Assembly: GCA_963709665.1 (NCBI GenBank)
Contig: CAVPWU010000011.1
Location: 124,001 to 188,000 of the forward strand
Source of the DNA: DASZIT01 sp963709665
GTDB lineage: Bacteria; Actinomycetota; Acidimicrobiia; Acidimicrobiales; RAAP-2
DNA: 64,000 nt
Reading direction: 5' to 3'
Numbering within the stretch: the stretch's first letter is position 1; each line of letters starts with the position of its first letter. The translations under genes were made by a program, and so were the position numbers. The notes under the pieces were generated by a model, which saw only the letters and a list, made by a program, of their open reading frames with translations, ran no database searches and was not told the DNA's origin. Below are positions 8,238-16,271 of this stretch, piece after piece.

Positions 8238-8259
8238 TCCCGCCGGCGGGCCGGCCGTC
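8221..8259 (+). terminator. hairpin terminator of the PqqD/glycosyltransferase operon
   Basis: GACGGCCGGCC (8221-8231) pairs perfectly with GGCCGGCCGTC (8249-8259). The 17-base loop contains the TGA of the nucleotidyltransferase gene. There is no T-tract, as is usual in such high-GC genomes. Confidence 0.6.
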
Positions 8260-8283
8260 GCACCCGGTCGGTACGGTGGCGTG

Positions 8284-10911
8284 ATGACTCCCGTCCCCAC
8301 CGAGCTGGGCCGCGGGGTGGTGGTCCTGCCCGGTCAGCCCGTCCCGGCGCCGTGGGGCTCCTGTCCCCGGGTCGAGGTCGGCGAGCCCCAGCTGGCCGAT
8401 CCCGGCGCCACCCTCCTGACGCTGCACCAGGCGTGGTCGACCCGTACCCCGGTGGTCATCGAGCTGGGGGTGGACAGCGACCGGCTGCGCGAGCCGGAGT
8501 CCTACCGGGGCCCGGTCCACGACCTCGCCCCCACCTTCGAGTTCGCCCTCGAGCGGCTCCACTTCCTGGTGTGGGCCAACACCTACGACGCCCGGTCCGG
8601 CGAGCCGGTGTGGTGGCACGGCCGGAAGGCGGCCCGGCTCCTGGCCGACCAGGGAGTGGTGGCCGGCGACACGGCCGACCTCACCCTGGCCGACGGCACC
8701 CCGTGCTTCGTCGACGGCGGTCCCGGCGCACCACCGGTGCTGGCCGACGGCACCCGGGTGGTCCACCGGTGGAACGCCGAGCGGGGGGTCCTGCGGTCGG
8801 CCCGCCCCGGGTCTCCCCCCGAGGGCCTGGCCGACGACCAGCGGGCGGCGGTGACCGACGCCGGCGGCCCGGTCCGGGTGATCGCCCCGGCCGGGTCGGG
8901 GAAGACCCGGGTGCTGGTGGAGCGCCTCCGCCACCTGGTGGTCGACCGGGGGATGGACCCGGCCACCGTCACCGCGGTGGCCTACAACACCAAGGCGGCC
9001 GACGAGCTCCGCGACCGCTGCGCCGACATCCTCCCCACCGGCGCCGGCACCATCCGGACCCTCAACAGCCTGGGCCTGTGGATCTGCAACCGCCTGGGGC
9101 CGGACGGCTCGTGGACGGTGGTGGACGAGCCGAGGGTGCGGGCCCTCGTCCAGCAGGTCTTCGACGTCCCCCGCCACGTCAACACCGACACGGTGGCGCC
9201 CTACATCGCCGGGCTCTCCGCCATCCGGCTCGGGCTGCGGAGCCCGGGGGAGGTGGAGGAGGCGATGCCCGACGCCACCGGCCTGGCCGACGGGTTCACC
9301 CGCTACCGGCGGGCGCTCGACGACGCCCGCCTCCTCGACTTCGACGACCAGATCTACCGGGCCCTCGAGGTGCTGCTGGCCGACCCGGAGGCGCGGGCGC
9401 GGGCGCGGTCCCACGTCCGGGCGCTGCTGGTCGACGAGTTCCAGGACCTGACGCCGGCCCACGTCCTGCTGCTCCGGCTGCTGTCCGCCCCCGGCTACGA
9501 CTGCTTCGGAGTGGGCGACGACGACCAGGTGATCTACGGCTACGCCGGCGCCGACCCCGGCTTCCTCCTCGACTACGGCCGGTACTTCCCGGGAGCGTCG
9601 GAGCGGGCCCTGGAGGTCAACTACCGGTGCCCGCCGGAGGTGGTCGGGGCCGCCGTGCACCTGCTCGGCTACAACCGCCGGCGGGTGGCCAAGACCATCC
9701 GGGCCGCCCGACCGGCCGACCCGGGCTCCCTCGAGGTGCGCCGCCGTCCGGCCGACCAGCTGGCCACCGCCGCCGTCGACCAGGTCGGCGCCTGGCTGGC
9801 CGACGGGGTGGCGCCCGGGGACATCGCCGTCCTCTCCCGGGTCAACGCCACCCTCCTCCCCGTGCAGGTGGCCTGCGCCGAGGCCGGCGTGCCCTGCGTG
9901 GCCCCACTCGGTCCGGCGGTGCTCGAGCGGACCGGGGTGCGGACCGCCCTCGCCTACCTCCGGATCGGGCTCGACCCGGACCGGATCACCGCCGCCGACG
10001 TCCGGGACACCGTCCGGCGACCGTCCCGTGGCATCGCCCCCAAGGTGGTGGACATGATCGCCGGCAGCCGGGGCACCTCGATCGACGACATCCGGCGCCT
10101 GGCCGGCCGCCTGACCGGTCGCGACGCCCCCAAGCTCGACTCCTACGCCGACGACCTCGAGCGCCTGGCCGCCGCCTGCCGGCGATCGACGGCCGAGGCC
10201 CTCCGGACGGTCCGGGTCGACCTCGGGCTGGGCGGCACCATGGACGTCCTGGACAGCTCGCGCCGGGAGCCCGACCGCTCCACCCACACCGACGACCTCC
10301 TGGCCCTGGAGTCGGTGGCGACCCTCCACCCCGAGGTGGGGTCGTTCGAGCCGTGGCTCCGGGCCAGCCTGGCCCCGACCCCCACCGGCGGCGACCGGGT
10401 GCTGCTCTCCACCGTCCACCGGATCAAGGGCCGGGAGTGGGGGCACGTGGTGGTCTACGGCGCCTCGGAGGGGAGCTTCCCCCACCGCCTGAGCCAGGAC
10501 GAGGAGGGTGAGCGCCGGGTGTTCCACGTCGCCCTCACCCGGACCCGCCACCGGGTGGTGGTGCTGGGGGCGGCCGACGCCCCGTCGATCTTCCTCGACG
10601 AGCTGGACGGGTCCCGGGTGGTCGCCCCTCCGCCCCCGGCCCGGACCCGACCCACCTCCCCGGCTCCCACCCCGGCCCGGCCGGCGGGCCCGGCCGGCCC
10701 GGCCGAGGAGGCCCTCCGGGCCTGGCGGCGGACCACCGCCTCCCAGCAGGGCGTGCCCGCCTACGTGGTCCTCAACGACCGCGAGCTGGTGGGCATCGCC
10801 GAGCGGGCCCCCCGGACCCTGGCCGAGCTGTCGACCTGCCCGGGCATCGGGTCGATCCGGCTCGACCGCTACGGCGACGAGATCCTGTCGGTGCTCGGCG
10901 ACGCCGTCTAG
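8284..10911 (+). CDS. UvrD/PcrA-like superfamily 1 DNA helicase with HRDC domain
   Basis: An 875-residue ATP-dependent 3'-5' helicase. An N-terminal extension of about 180 residues with no known motif precedes the SF1 core: Walker A APAGSGKT (201-208), Walker B LLVDEFQDLTPAH (about 382-394), GDDDQVIYGYAGAD (motif III), LEVNYRCPPEVV (motif IV), STVHRIKGREW (motif V) and VALTRTRHRVVV (motif VI). A Pro/Ala-rich linker leads to a C-terminal HRDC domain (about 805-873, PAYVVLNDRELVGIAERAP), which binds DNA. This matches the long actinobacterial UvrD2-like helicases. A TACGGT box lies 6 bases before the ATG, pointing to a leaderless mRNA. It acts in DNA repair or unwinding in the cytosol. Confidence 0.9.
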   Translation: MTPVPTELGRGVVVLPGQPVPAPWGSCPRVEVGEPQLADPGATLLTLHQAWSTRTPVVIELGVDSDRLREPESYRGPVHDLAPTFEFALERLHFLVWANTYDARSGEPVWWHGRKAARLLADQGVVAGDTADLTLADGTPCFVDGGPGAPPVLADGTRVVHRWNAERGVLRSARPGSPPEGLADDQRAAVTDAGGPVRVIAPAGSGKTRVLVERLRHLVVDRGMDPATVTAVAYNTKAADELRDRCADILPTGAGTIRTLNSLGLWICNRLGPDGSWTVVDEPRVRALVQQVFDVPRHVNTDTVAPYIAGLSAIRLGLRSPGEVEEAMPDATGLADGFTRYRRALDDARLLDFDDQIYRALEVLLADPEARARARSHVRALLVDEFQDLTPAHVLLLRLLSAPGYDCFGVGDDDQVIYGYAGADPGFLLDYGRYFPGASERALEVNYRCPPEVVGAAVHLLGYNRRRVAKTIRAARPADPGSLEVRRRPADQLATAAVDQVGAWLADGVAPGDIAVLSRVNATLLPVQVACAEAGVPCVAPLGPAVLERTGVRTALAYLRIGLDPDRITAADVRDTVRRPSRGIAPKVVDMIAGSRGTSIDDIRRLAGRLTGRDAPKLDSYADDLERLAAACRRSTAEALRTVRVDLGLGGTMDVLDSSRREPDRSTHTDDLLALESVATLHPEVGSFEPWLRASLAPTPTGGDRVLLSTVHRIKGREWGHVVVYGASEGSFPHRLSQDEEGERRVFHVALTRTRHRVVVLGAADAPSIFLDELDGSRVVAPPPPARTRPTSPAPTPARPAGPAGPAEEALRAWRRTTASQQGVPAYVVLNDRELVGIAERAPRTLAELSTCPGIGSIRLDRYGDEILSVLGDAV

Positions 10912-10923
10912 GCCGGCGATGGC

Positions 10924-11715
10924 TCAGCCGGGCCGGAGCTGCCCCACCACCGCCCGCGGGTCGCCGTCCTCGTCCTCCAGCACGTCGACCCGGCGGTAGC
11001 CGGCCGCCCGGTAGAGGTCGGCCACCGGCCGGTCCTGGCCGCCCCCCACCTCGAGGAGCAGCCACCCGCCGGGGCGCACCCAGCGGGGACTCCGGGCGAC
11101 CACCGGCCCCACCCGGGCCAGACCGTCGGCCCCGCCGTCGAGGGCCCGGAGCGGCTCGTAGGCCAGGACGTCCCGGGGCAGCAGGCGGAGGGCGTGGTCG
11201 GGCACGTAGGGGAGCACCCCCACCAGGACGTCCACCCGTCCGGCCAGGTCGGGGGGGAGTGCCCCGTCGAGGTCACCCTCCACCACCACCAGCCCGTTCC
11301 GGCGGGCGCAGGCGGCCGCCACCGGGTCGAGCTCGGTGCCCACCACCGTGGCCCGGGGGTGGGCGGCCCGCAGGACCATCCCGATGGCCCCCGACCCGGT
11401 GCAGAGGTCGACGGCGACGCCGTCGTCGGGCAGCCGGTCGGCCGCCAACCGGGCCATCGGCTCCGACTGCCAGCGGGGGACGTAGACCCCGGGGGCGACC
11501 GACACCGTCAGCCCGCAGAAGGCCGCCGTCCCGGTGACCCACGCCAACGGCTCCCCGGCCAGCCGGCGGTGGAGGAGGCGGCGGAGGTGGGCGTCGTCGT
11601 CCGCCGCCCCCCGCAGCTCGGCCGCCTCCTCCTCGGCGGCCACGCACCCGGCCGCCCGGAGGGCGGCGGTGACGGCGGCGGCATCGAGGGGCCCGACCGG
11701 CGGCGGCTCAGTCAG
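10924..11715 (-). CDS. HemK/PrmC-related methyltransferase with altered catalytic motif
   Basis: A Rossmann SAM-dependent methyltransferase (VAVDLCTGSGAIGMVL, then ATVVGTELDPVA) related to the high-GC Gram-positive PrmC-like family; the true PrmC methylates release-factor glutamine. The family's N-x-PY motif (usually NAPYVP) reads GVLPYVP here, so the catalytic Asn is missing and glutamine methylation is doubtful. The first GTG in frame (11643) would remove conserved N-terminal sequence. The frame stays coding up to a CTG at 11715 that overlaps the stop of the upstream gene (CTGACTGA), so I place the start there with low certainty. It is convergent with the helicase gene, 12 bases away. Confidence 0.7.
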   Translation of the reverse strand: MTEPPPVGPLDAAAVTAALRAAGCVAAEEEAAELRGAADDDAHLRRLLHRRLAGEPLAWVTGTAAFCGLTVSVAPGVYVPRWQSEPMARLAADRLPDDGVAVDLCTGSGAIGMVLRAAHPRATVVGTELDPVAAACARRNGLVVVEGDLDGALPPDLAGRVDVLVGVLPYVPDHALRLLPRDVLAYEPLRALDGGADGLARVGPVVARSPRWVRPGGWLLLEVGGGQDRPVADLYRAAGYRRVDVLEDEDGDPRAVVGQLRPG

Positions 11716-12058
11716 CGGGGTCCGGGGCGTCGCCGGGGACCTCGGGGGCGTCGAGGTCCCACGCCTCGTCCTCGCCGGCGCGGATGGGGTCGCCGCCGCC
11801 CACCGGCCCACCGACCCCGTCGGGATCGTCCACCCCGCCGTCCAGGGTGGCGATGCGCTCGGGATCGTCGAACTCCGCCCCGGCCTCCTCGAGCTCGCGG
11901 TCGTCGACGGCCAGGGTGGGATCGAGCGACGGGTCGAGCTCCACGTCCTCGAGAAACCCGGGGTCGAGGCCCTCGGCGTCGTCGAGGGCCTCGTCGCCCT
12001 GCTCGAACACCTCGGTGCCCGAAGGCTCATCGGGCGACCACTCGGTGGTATCGCTCAT
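11708..12058 (-). CDS. small acidic DUF5709-like protein
   Basis: A 116-residue, strongly acidic protein of Asp/Glu/Pro/Gly blocks with no signal peptide or helix signature. Its composition and motifs (EVFEQGDEALDD, EDVELDPSLDP, GEDEAWDLDAPEVPG) recall DUF5709 proteins of actinobacteria, whose role is unknown. A strong AAGGAG lies 6 bases before the ATG. It overlaps the methyltransferase gene at its 3' end, suggesting coupled expression. It is probably intrinsically disordered. Confidence 0.6.
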   Translation of the reverse strand: MSDTTEWSPDEPSGTEVFEQGDEALDDAEGLDPGFLEDVELDPSLDPTLAVDDRELEEAGAEFDDPERIATLDGGVDDPDGVGGPVGGGDPIRAGEDEAWDLDAPEVPGDAPDPAD

Positions 12059-12119
12059 GGTTGGCTCCTTGTCGGTTCGGTCGGTGGGGCCGGCGGTGGA
12101 CCGCCGGCGGGGACGCCCC

Positions 12120-12941
12120 TCAGGCCGGAGGGCGGAGCGCCGGGTGGCGCTTGGCCAGCAGGGGCAGGATCAGCGAGCGGGGGGCCAGCCATCCGGCGCC
12201 GGCCCCCACCTTGTTGGCCATGCCGGGGATCACCACCGCCCGGTCGGCGTCCATCCCGGCCACGGCGGCGTCGGCCACCGCCCGGGCGGTCACCCACATG
12301 ATGGCGGGCAGGGACTCGCCGGCCTCGGTGTCGGTGAGGCCGGAGGCCTCGGCGAAGCCGGTGGCCACCGGGCCCGGGCAGAGGGCGGTGACGGAGACCC
12401 CGCTCCCCCGCAGCTCGGCCCGGACGGCGTGGCTGTAGGAGAGGACGAACGCCTTGCTGGCGCCGTAGCCGGCCTGGCCCGGGAGCGGCTGGTAGGCGGC
12501 GGTGGACGCCACGTTGAGGACAGCCCCGCTACGGCGCTCCACCATCCCCGGCAGGAACGCGGTGCAGAGGTGGACCACCGCCTCGACGTCGGTGCGCACC
12601 ATGGCCAGCTCCCCGGCCACGTCGGCGGCGGACACCGGGCCCATGGTGGTGAACCCGGCGTTGTTGACCAGGATGTTGACGGCCAGGCCCCGCTCGGCCA
12701 CCTCGGTGACCACCCGGGTGCGGTCGTCCTCGTCGGACAGGTCGGCGGCCACCACCTCCGCCCGGATCCCGTGGGTGGCGGCCAGGTCGTCGGCCAGCGA
12801 ACGCAGCCGGTCCTCCCGTCGGGCCACCAGGGTCAGCCCGTGCCCGCGGGCGGCCAGGATGGCGGCGATCTCCGCGCCGATGCCGGACGACGCCCCGGTC
12901 ACGAGGGCGGTGCGGTCGGGGTGGGGGGCCGGGAGGGTCAT
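12120..12941 (-). CDS. short-chain dehydrogenase/reductase
   Basis: A 273-residue classical SDR. TGASSGIG (residues 15-22) binds NAD(P), NNAG is near 93, and the catalytic Ser (NVASTAAYQ) and YGASK (Tyr/Lys) follow at the expected spacing. The ARREDRL segment after beta-2 suggests NADP preference. The C-terminus (ANKVGAGAGWLAPRSL) resembles YqjQ/DltE-type SDRs. It is translationally coupled to the MerR-citrate synthase gene (ATGA overlap). The substrate is unknown. Confidence 0.85.
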   Translation of the reverse strand: MTLPAPHPDRTALVTGASSGIGAEIAAILAARGHGLTLVARREDRLRSLADDLAATHGIRAEVVAADLSDEDDRTRVVTEVAERGLAVNILVNNAGFTTMGPVSAADVAGELAMVRTDVEAVVHLCTAFLPGMVERRSGAVLNVASTAAYQPLPGQAGYGASKAFVLSYSHAVRAELRGSGVSVTALCPGPVATGFAEASGLTDTEAGESLPAIMWVTARAVADAAVAGMDADRAVVIPGMANKVGAGAGWLAPRSLILPLLAKRHPALRPPA

Positions 12942-14143
12942 GCCCCGATGGTAGGTCCCGGTGGGAGCTCACCGGCCGGGGCGGCTCCGGGGTGCTCGGA
13001 CCCGTAGACGGCCCGGGCCCGGAACCGGAGGGGGCGCTCACCGAGCTCCTCGAGGTAGTGGGCCGTCCACCCCGCCACCCGGGCCACGGTGAAGACGGTG
13101 CGTCCGGTGTCGGCGGGCAGCCCCGCCGACCAGGCCAGGGCGGCCAGGGCCAGGTCGACGTTGGGCGCGGGGATCCCGTGGGCGGAGGCCAGCGCCACCA
13201 TGTCGGCCACCAGCCGCCGCTGGTCGGGGGTGGCCGACGCCTCGAAGGCCTCGGCCAGGATCCCGTACCGGGGGTCACCGTCGACGTAGACGGTGTGCCC
13301 GAACCCGGGCAGTACCCGCTGCCACCGGAGGGTGTCGTCGAGGGCGCGCTCGGGACCCACCCGGTCGGCGTCGACCAGCAGCCCGTAGGCCAGCTGACTG
13401 GCCCCGCCGTGGAGGGGGCCGGCGATGGTGCCCACCCCGGCCAGGACGGCGTCCCAGAGGTCGGCCCGGGTGGAGGCGGCCACCCGGACGGCCACCGTGG
13501 AGGTGGCCAGCTCGTGGTCGGCCAGGAGCACCAGGGCCCGGTTGACGGCGTCCACGAACACCGGGGCGGGCCGGTCGACCAGGCGGCCGGCCAGGCGGCC
13601 GGCCACGGAGCCCCCACCGGGCCCGTCGCCCGGGAGGGCGGCCACCATGGTGGCCACCAGGCGGCGGGCGCTCCCGGTCACCGCCTCGGGGCGGAGGTCG
13701 GCCCGCAGCGGGTTGGCCGCACCGGCCATCACCACCGACCAGCGGAGCCGGTCGAAGGCGCCCAGGGCCGGGGGCGTCGGCAGCGACAGCGCCTCCCACC
13801 CGGCGGTCGTCCCCGTTCGGCCGGCATCGCCCCACAGCAGCTCGGCCACCTCCTCGAAGGACGAGGTCCCGGCCAGGTCGGTGGCCGGGACCCCCCGGTA
13901 GCGGGGGCCGTCGGGGCGGATCTGGGTCACCGAGGTGGCCACCGTGGCCAGCCGGGTGGACACCCGGTCCCCGGCCCGGTCCCGCCGGGCCAGGCGCTCG
14001 ATGTCGTCGAGGTCGAAGAGGCTCCGCCGGCTGCCGGGCGACGGGTGCGACCGGAGGAGCCCCCGGCTCACGTAGGCGTAGAGGGTGGCGACCTTGACCC
14101 CCAGGCGCCGGGCCGCCTCGTCGCTCTCGAGCATGCGGGACAC
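12938..14143 (-). CDS. citrate synthase-like protein with N-terminal MerR-type HTH
   Basis: The protein has 401 residues. Residues 5-55 form a MerR-like helix-turn-helix (ESDEAARRLGVKVATLYAYVSRGLL). Residues about 75-385 are a citrate synthase fold with GPLHGGASQ, LPGFGHTVYVDGDPRYG and APNVDLALAAL, which carry the catalytic His, His and Asp. It could be both an enzyme and a DNA-binding sensor of oxaloacetate, acyl-CoA or citrate. A TAGGCT box lies 6 bases before the GTG at 14143, so the mRNA is probably leaderless. It is divergent from a second citrate synthase gene, with a dyad between them that it may bind. Confidence 0.85.
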   Translation of the reverse strand: MSRMLESDEAARRLGVKVATLYAYVSRGLLRSHPSPGSRRSLFDLDDIERLARRDRAGDRVSTRLATVATSVTQIRPDGPRYRGVPATDLAGTSSFEEVAELLWGDAGRTGTTAGWEALSLPTPPALGAFDRLRWSVVMAGAANPLRADLRPEAVTGSARRLVATMVAALPGDGPGGGSVAGRLAGRLVDRPAPVFVDAVNRALVLLADHELATSTVAVRVAASTRADLWDAVLAGVGTIAGPLHGGASQLAYGLLVDADRVGPERALDDTLRWQRVLPGFGHTVYVDGDPRYGILAEAFEASATPDQRRLVADMVALASAHGIPAPNVDLALAALAWSAGLPADTGRTVFTVARVAGWTAHYLEELGERPLRFRARAVYGSEHPGAAPAGELPPGPTIGA

Positions 14144-14149
14144 CCCGGC

Positions 14150-14155
14150 AGCCTA
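14150..14155 (-). promoter_or_regulatory. -10 box of the MerR-citrate synthase gene
   Basis: TAGGCT on the minus strand is 6 bases before the GTG at 14143, giving a leaderless transcript by the spacing rule seen across this window. Confidence 0.55.
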
Positions 14156-14168
14156 GCCGGGCTGACAT

Positions 14169-14193
14169 TGACTTGATCAACATTTACAAGTCA
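14169..14193. promoter_or_regulatory. operator dyad between divergent citrate synthase genes
   Basis: TGACTTG and CAAGTCA are perfect inverted 7-mers 11 bases apart, with a TTGATCAA palindrome inside the site. The element is AT-rich compared with its surroundings and sits in the only intergenic space of the divergent pair. The MerR-type HTH of the adjacent gene product is the obvious candidate to bind it. Confidence 0.6.
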
Positions 14194-14274
14194 GGGGGAC
14201 CCGTGCACACTGGGGTCGAGATCCGCCCACCAACCACGGGCCGGCCGGCCACCGGGCGGCCCCGAGGAGTCCCC

Positions 14275-15795
14275 ATGGCCACCGCCGTCCGGGAGCTGAT
14301 GTCCGCTCCGCCCGTCACCTGCTCCGCCTCCGCCTCGCTGGCCGATGCCGCCCGGCTCATGCACGACCACCACATCGGGTCGGTGGTGGTGGTCGACGGT
14401 CCCAAGGTCGCCGGCATCGTCACCGAGCGTGACCTGCTCCGATCGGCGGCCGCCCACGCCGACCCGCTCGCCGAGCCCGTCCGGCTGTGGATGACCTCCC
14501 ACCCCGACGTGCTGGGCCCCGACGAGGAGGCGGCGGCGGCCTGGGCCAGCCTCACCCACCACCACTTCCGGCACCTGCCGGTGGTGGAGGACGGCACCCT
14601 GATCGGGGTGGTGTCACTGCGGGACCTGCTGTCCGTGGCCCAGATCCGACCGGCCTCCGAGGCGGGGGTCGACGTCCCCCGGGGCCTGGAGGGCGTCGTG
14701 GTGGCGGAGACGTCGGTCGGGGACGTCCGGGGCGAGGAGGGCTTCTACCACTACGGGCCCTACTCGGCGGTGGAGCTGGCCGCCACCCGGAGCCTCGAGG
14801 ATGTCTGGCAGCTGCTGCTCGACGGGGAGCTCCCCGGCGCCGACCGGGCCGCCGCCTTCGCCGACCGGGTGGCCGGCCTGCGGGCCCTCCCTCCCGGGCT
14901 CGCCGCCGTCCTCCCGTCGCTGGCCACGGACGGGTCCACCCCGCTCGACGTGTTGCGCACCGGGGTCTCCGTCCTCGGTGCGGAGCTGGGCTGGCGACCG
15001 ACCCACGACATCGGCGGCGAGGAGCTCCGGGGCCAGGCCCTCCACCTGGCCGCCGCCGTCCCCACCCTGCTGACCGCCTGCCACCGCCTCCGGCACGGGC
15101 GGGAGCCGGTGGCGCCGAGGCCGGACCTCGGCTACGCCGCCAACTACCTCTGGATGCTCCGTGGCGAGGAGGCGCCCCCCGAGCACGTCCGGGCGGTGGA
15201 GCAGTACCTGATCCTCACCATCGACCACGGCTTCAACGCCTCCACCTTCACCGCCCGGGTCATCGCCTCCACCGGCGCCGACCTGGCCGCCGCCGTCACC
15301 GGTGCGGTGGCCGCCCTGTCCGGCCCCCTGCACGGCGGGGCCCCCAGCCGGGCCCTCGACATGCTCGACGGGATCGGGACGGCCGACCGCGCCGAGGCCT
15401 GGGTCCGCGAGGCGGTGGTCCGGGGCGACCGGGTGATGGGCTTCGGGCACCGGGTCTACAAGACCGACGATCCGCGTTCGACCTTCCTCCGCGGGGTGGC
15501 CCGCTCGCTGGGGGGCCCGCTGGTGGAGCTGGCCACCCGGGTGGAGCAGACCACGGTGGAGGTGCTGGCCGAGCTGAAGCCGGGACGCCGGCTCTACACC
15601 AATGTGGAGTTCTACGCCGGTGTGGTCCTGTCCACCTGCGGCATCCCCCGGGACATGTTCACCCCCACCTTCGCCTCGTCCCGCACCATCGGCTGGGCCG
15701 CCCACGTGCGGGAGCAGGCGGCCGACAACCGCCTGATCCGCCCGGCTGCCCGCTACGTCGGGCCGCCGCCGCCCCGACCGGTGCCGGCCCGGTGA
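14275..15795 (+). CDS. citrate/2-methylcitrate synthase-type enzyme with two CBS domains
   Basis: The protein has 506 residues. Residues 5-125 hold a CBS pair (VRELMSAPPVTC, IGSVVVVDGPKVAGIVTERDLL; then VWMTS-like and FRHLPVVEDGTLIGVVSLRDLL), which binds adenine nucleotides and could gate activity. The rest is citrate synthase: GLEGVVVAETSVGDVRG, GPLHGGAPSRAL and MGFGHRVYKTDDPR supply the two catalytic His. The third catalytic position reads TNVEFYAGVVL, with Glu where classical enzymes have Asp. The ATG at 14275 is chosen for its GAGGAG ribosome site 6 bases upstream. It converts an acyl-CoA and oxaloacetate to citrate or a homologue in the cytosol. Its 3' end overlaps the convergent SnoaL-like gene by 43 bases. 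Confidence 0.88.
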   Translation: MATAVRELMSAPPVTCSASASLADAARLMHDHHIGSVVVVDGPKVAGIVTERDLLRSAAAHADPLAEPVRLWMTSHPDVLGPDEEAAAAWASLTHHHFRHLPVVEDGTLIGVVSLRDLLSVAQIRPASEAGVDVPRGLEGVVVAETSVGDVRGEEGFYHYGPYSAVELAATRSLEDVWQLLLDGELPGADRAAAFADRVAGLRALPPGLAAVLPSLATDGSTPLDVLRTGVSVLGAELGWRPTHDIGGEELRGQALHLAAAVPTLLTACHRLRHGREPVAPRPDLGYAANYLWMLRGEEAPPEHVRAVEQYLILTIDHGFNASTFTARVIASTGADLAAAVTGAVAALSGPLHGGAPSRALDMLDGIGTADRAEAWVREAVVRGDRVMGFGHRVYKTDDPRSTFLRGVARSLGGPLVELATRVEQTTVEVLAELKPGRRLYTNVEFYAGVVLSTCGIPRDMFTPTFASSRTIGWAAHVREQAADNRLIRPAARYVGPPPPRPVPAR

Positions 15796-16271
15796 GCCAG
15801 GACGGTCACCGGGCGCTCCTCCACCCAGTGGAGGTGGAGCTCCCGGCGGGCGATGCGCCACCGGTCTGCCTCCCGCCGGTAGGTGTCGAGATAGGTGAGG
15901 TACCAGACGGTGTCGACGGCGGCCGGCGCCCCCGGCCGGTCGGACGCCCGCACGTGGTGGGCCAGGCCGCGCACCCGTCCGGTGGCCGACGGCGGGGCGG
16001 TGGCCGGGGCCTGCACCGCGAAGTGGCCGTCGACCACCTGGTGGAGCGTCCACTCGTAGCGGGCCAGGCCCGACGGGACCGAGCGCAGCACGTCGGCACC
16101 GGTCAGGGTCCGCACCGGCGCCAGCTGCTCGGGAGGGAGGGGCACCACCAGCTCGCCGTCAGCGGTGAAGAGGGCGGCGAACCGGCCACCGTCCCGGTCG
16201 TCCACCGCCGCGGCATACTCGCCGGACAGGGCGAGCAGCTCCGACTCGTCGTCGCCGGGTCGACCGGTCAC
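15753..16271 (-). CDS. SnoaL-like (NTF2 fold) protein
   Basis: A 172-residue cone-shaped NTF2-like domain: LLALSGEYAAAVDDRDGGRFAALFTADGELVV at the start, then WTLHQVVDGHFAVQ, VRGLAHHVRAS and VWYLTYLDTYRREADRWRIARRELHLHWVEE at the end, typical of SnoaL_4-type hydratases, isomerases or binding proteins. The GTG overlaps the stop of the F420-type oxidoreductase gene (GTGA), so the pair should act in one pathway, probably on a small hydrophobic ketone or alcohol (inference). The last 43 bases run antisense into the CBS-citrate synthase gene. Confidence 0.75.
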   Translation of the reverse strand: MTGRPGDDESELLALSGEYAAAVDDRDGGRFAALFTADGELVVPLPPEQLAPVRTLTGADVLRSVPSGLARYEWTLHQVVDGHFAVQAPATAPPSATGRVRGLAHHVRASDRPGAPAAVDTVWYLTYLDTYRREADRWRIARRELHLHWVEERPVTVLAHRAGTGRGGGGPT

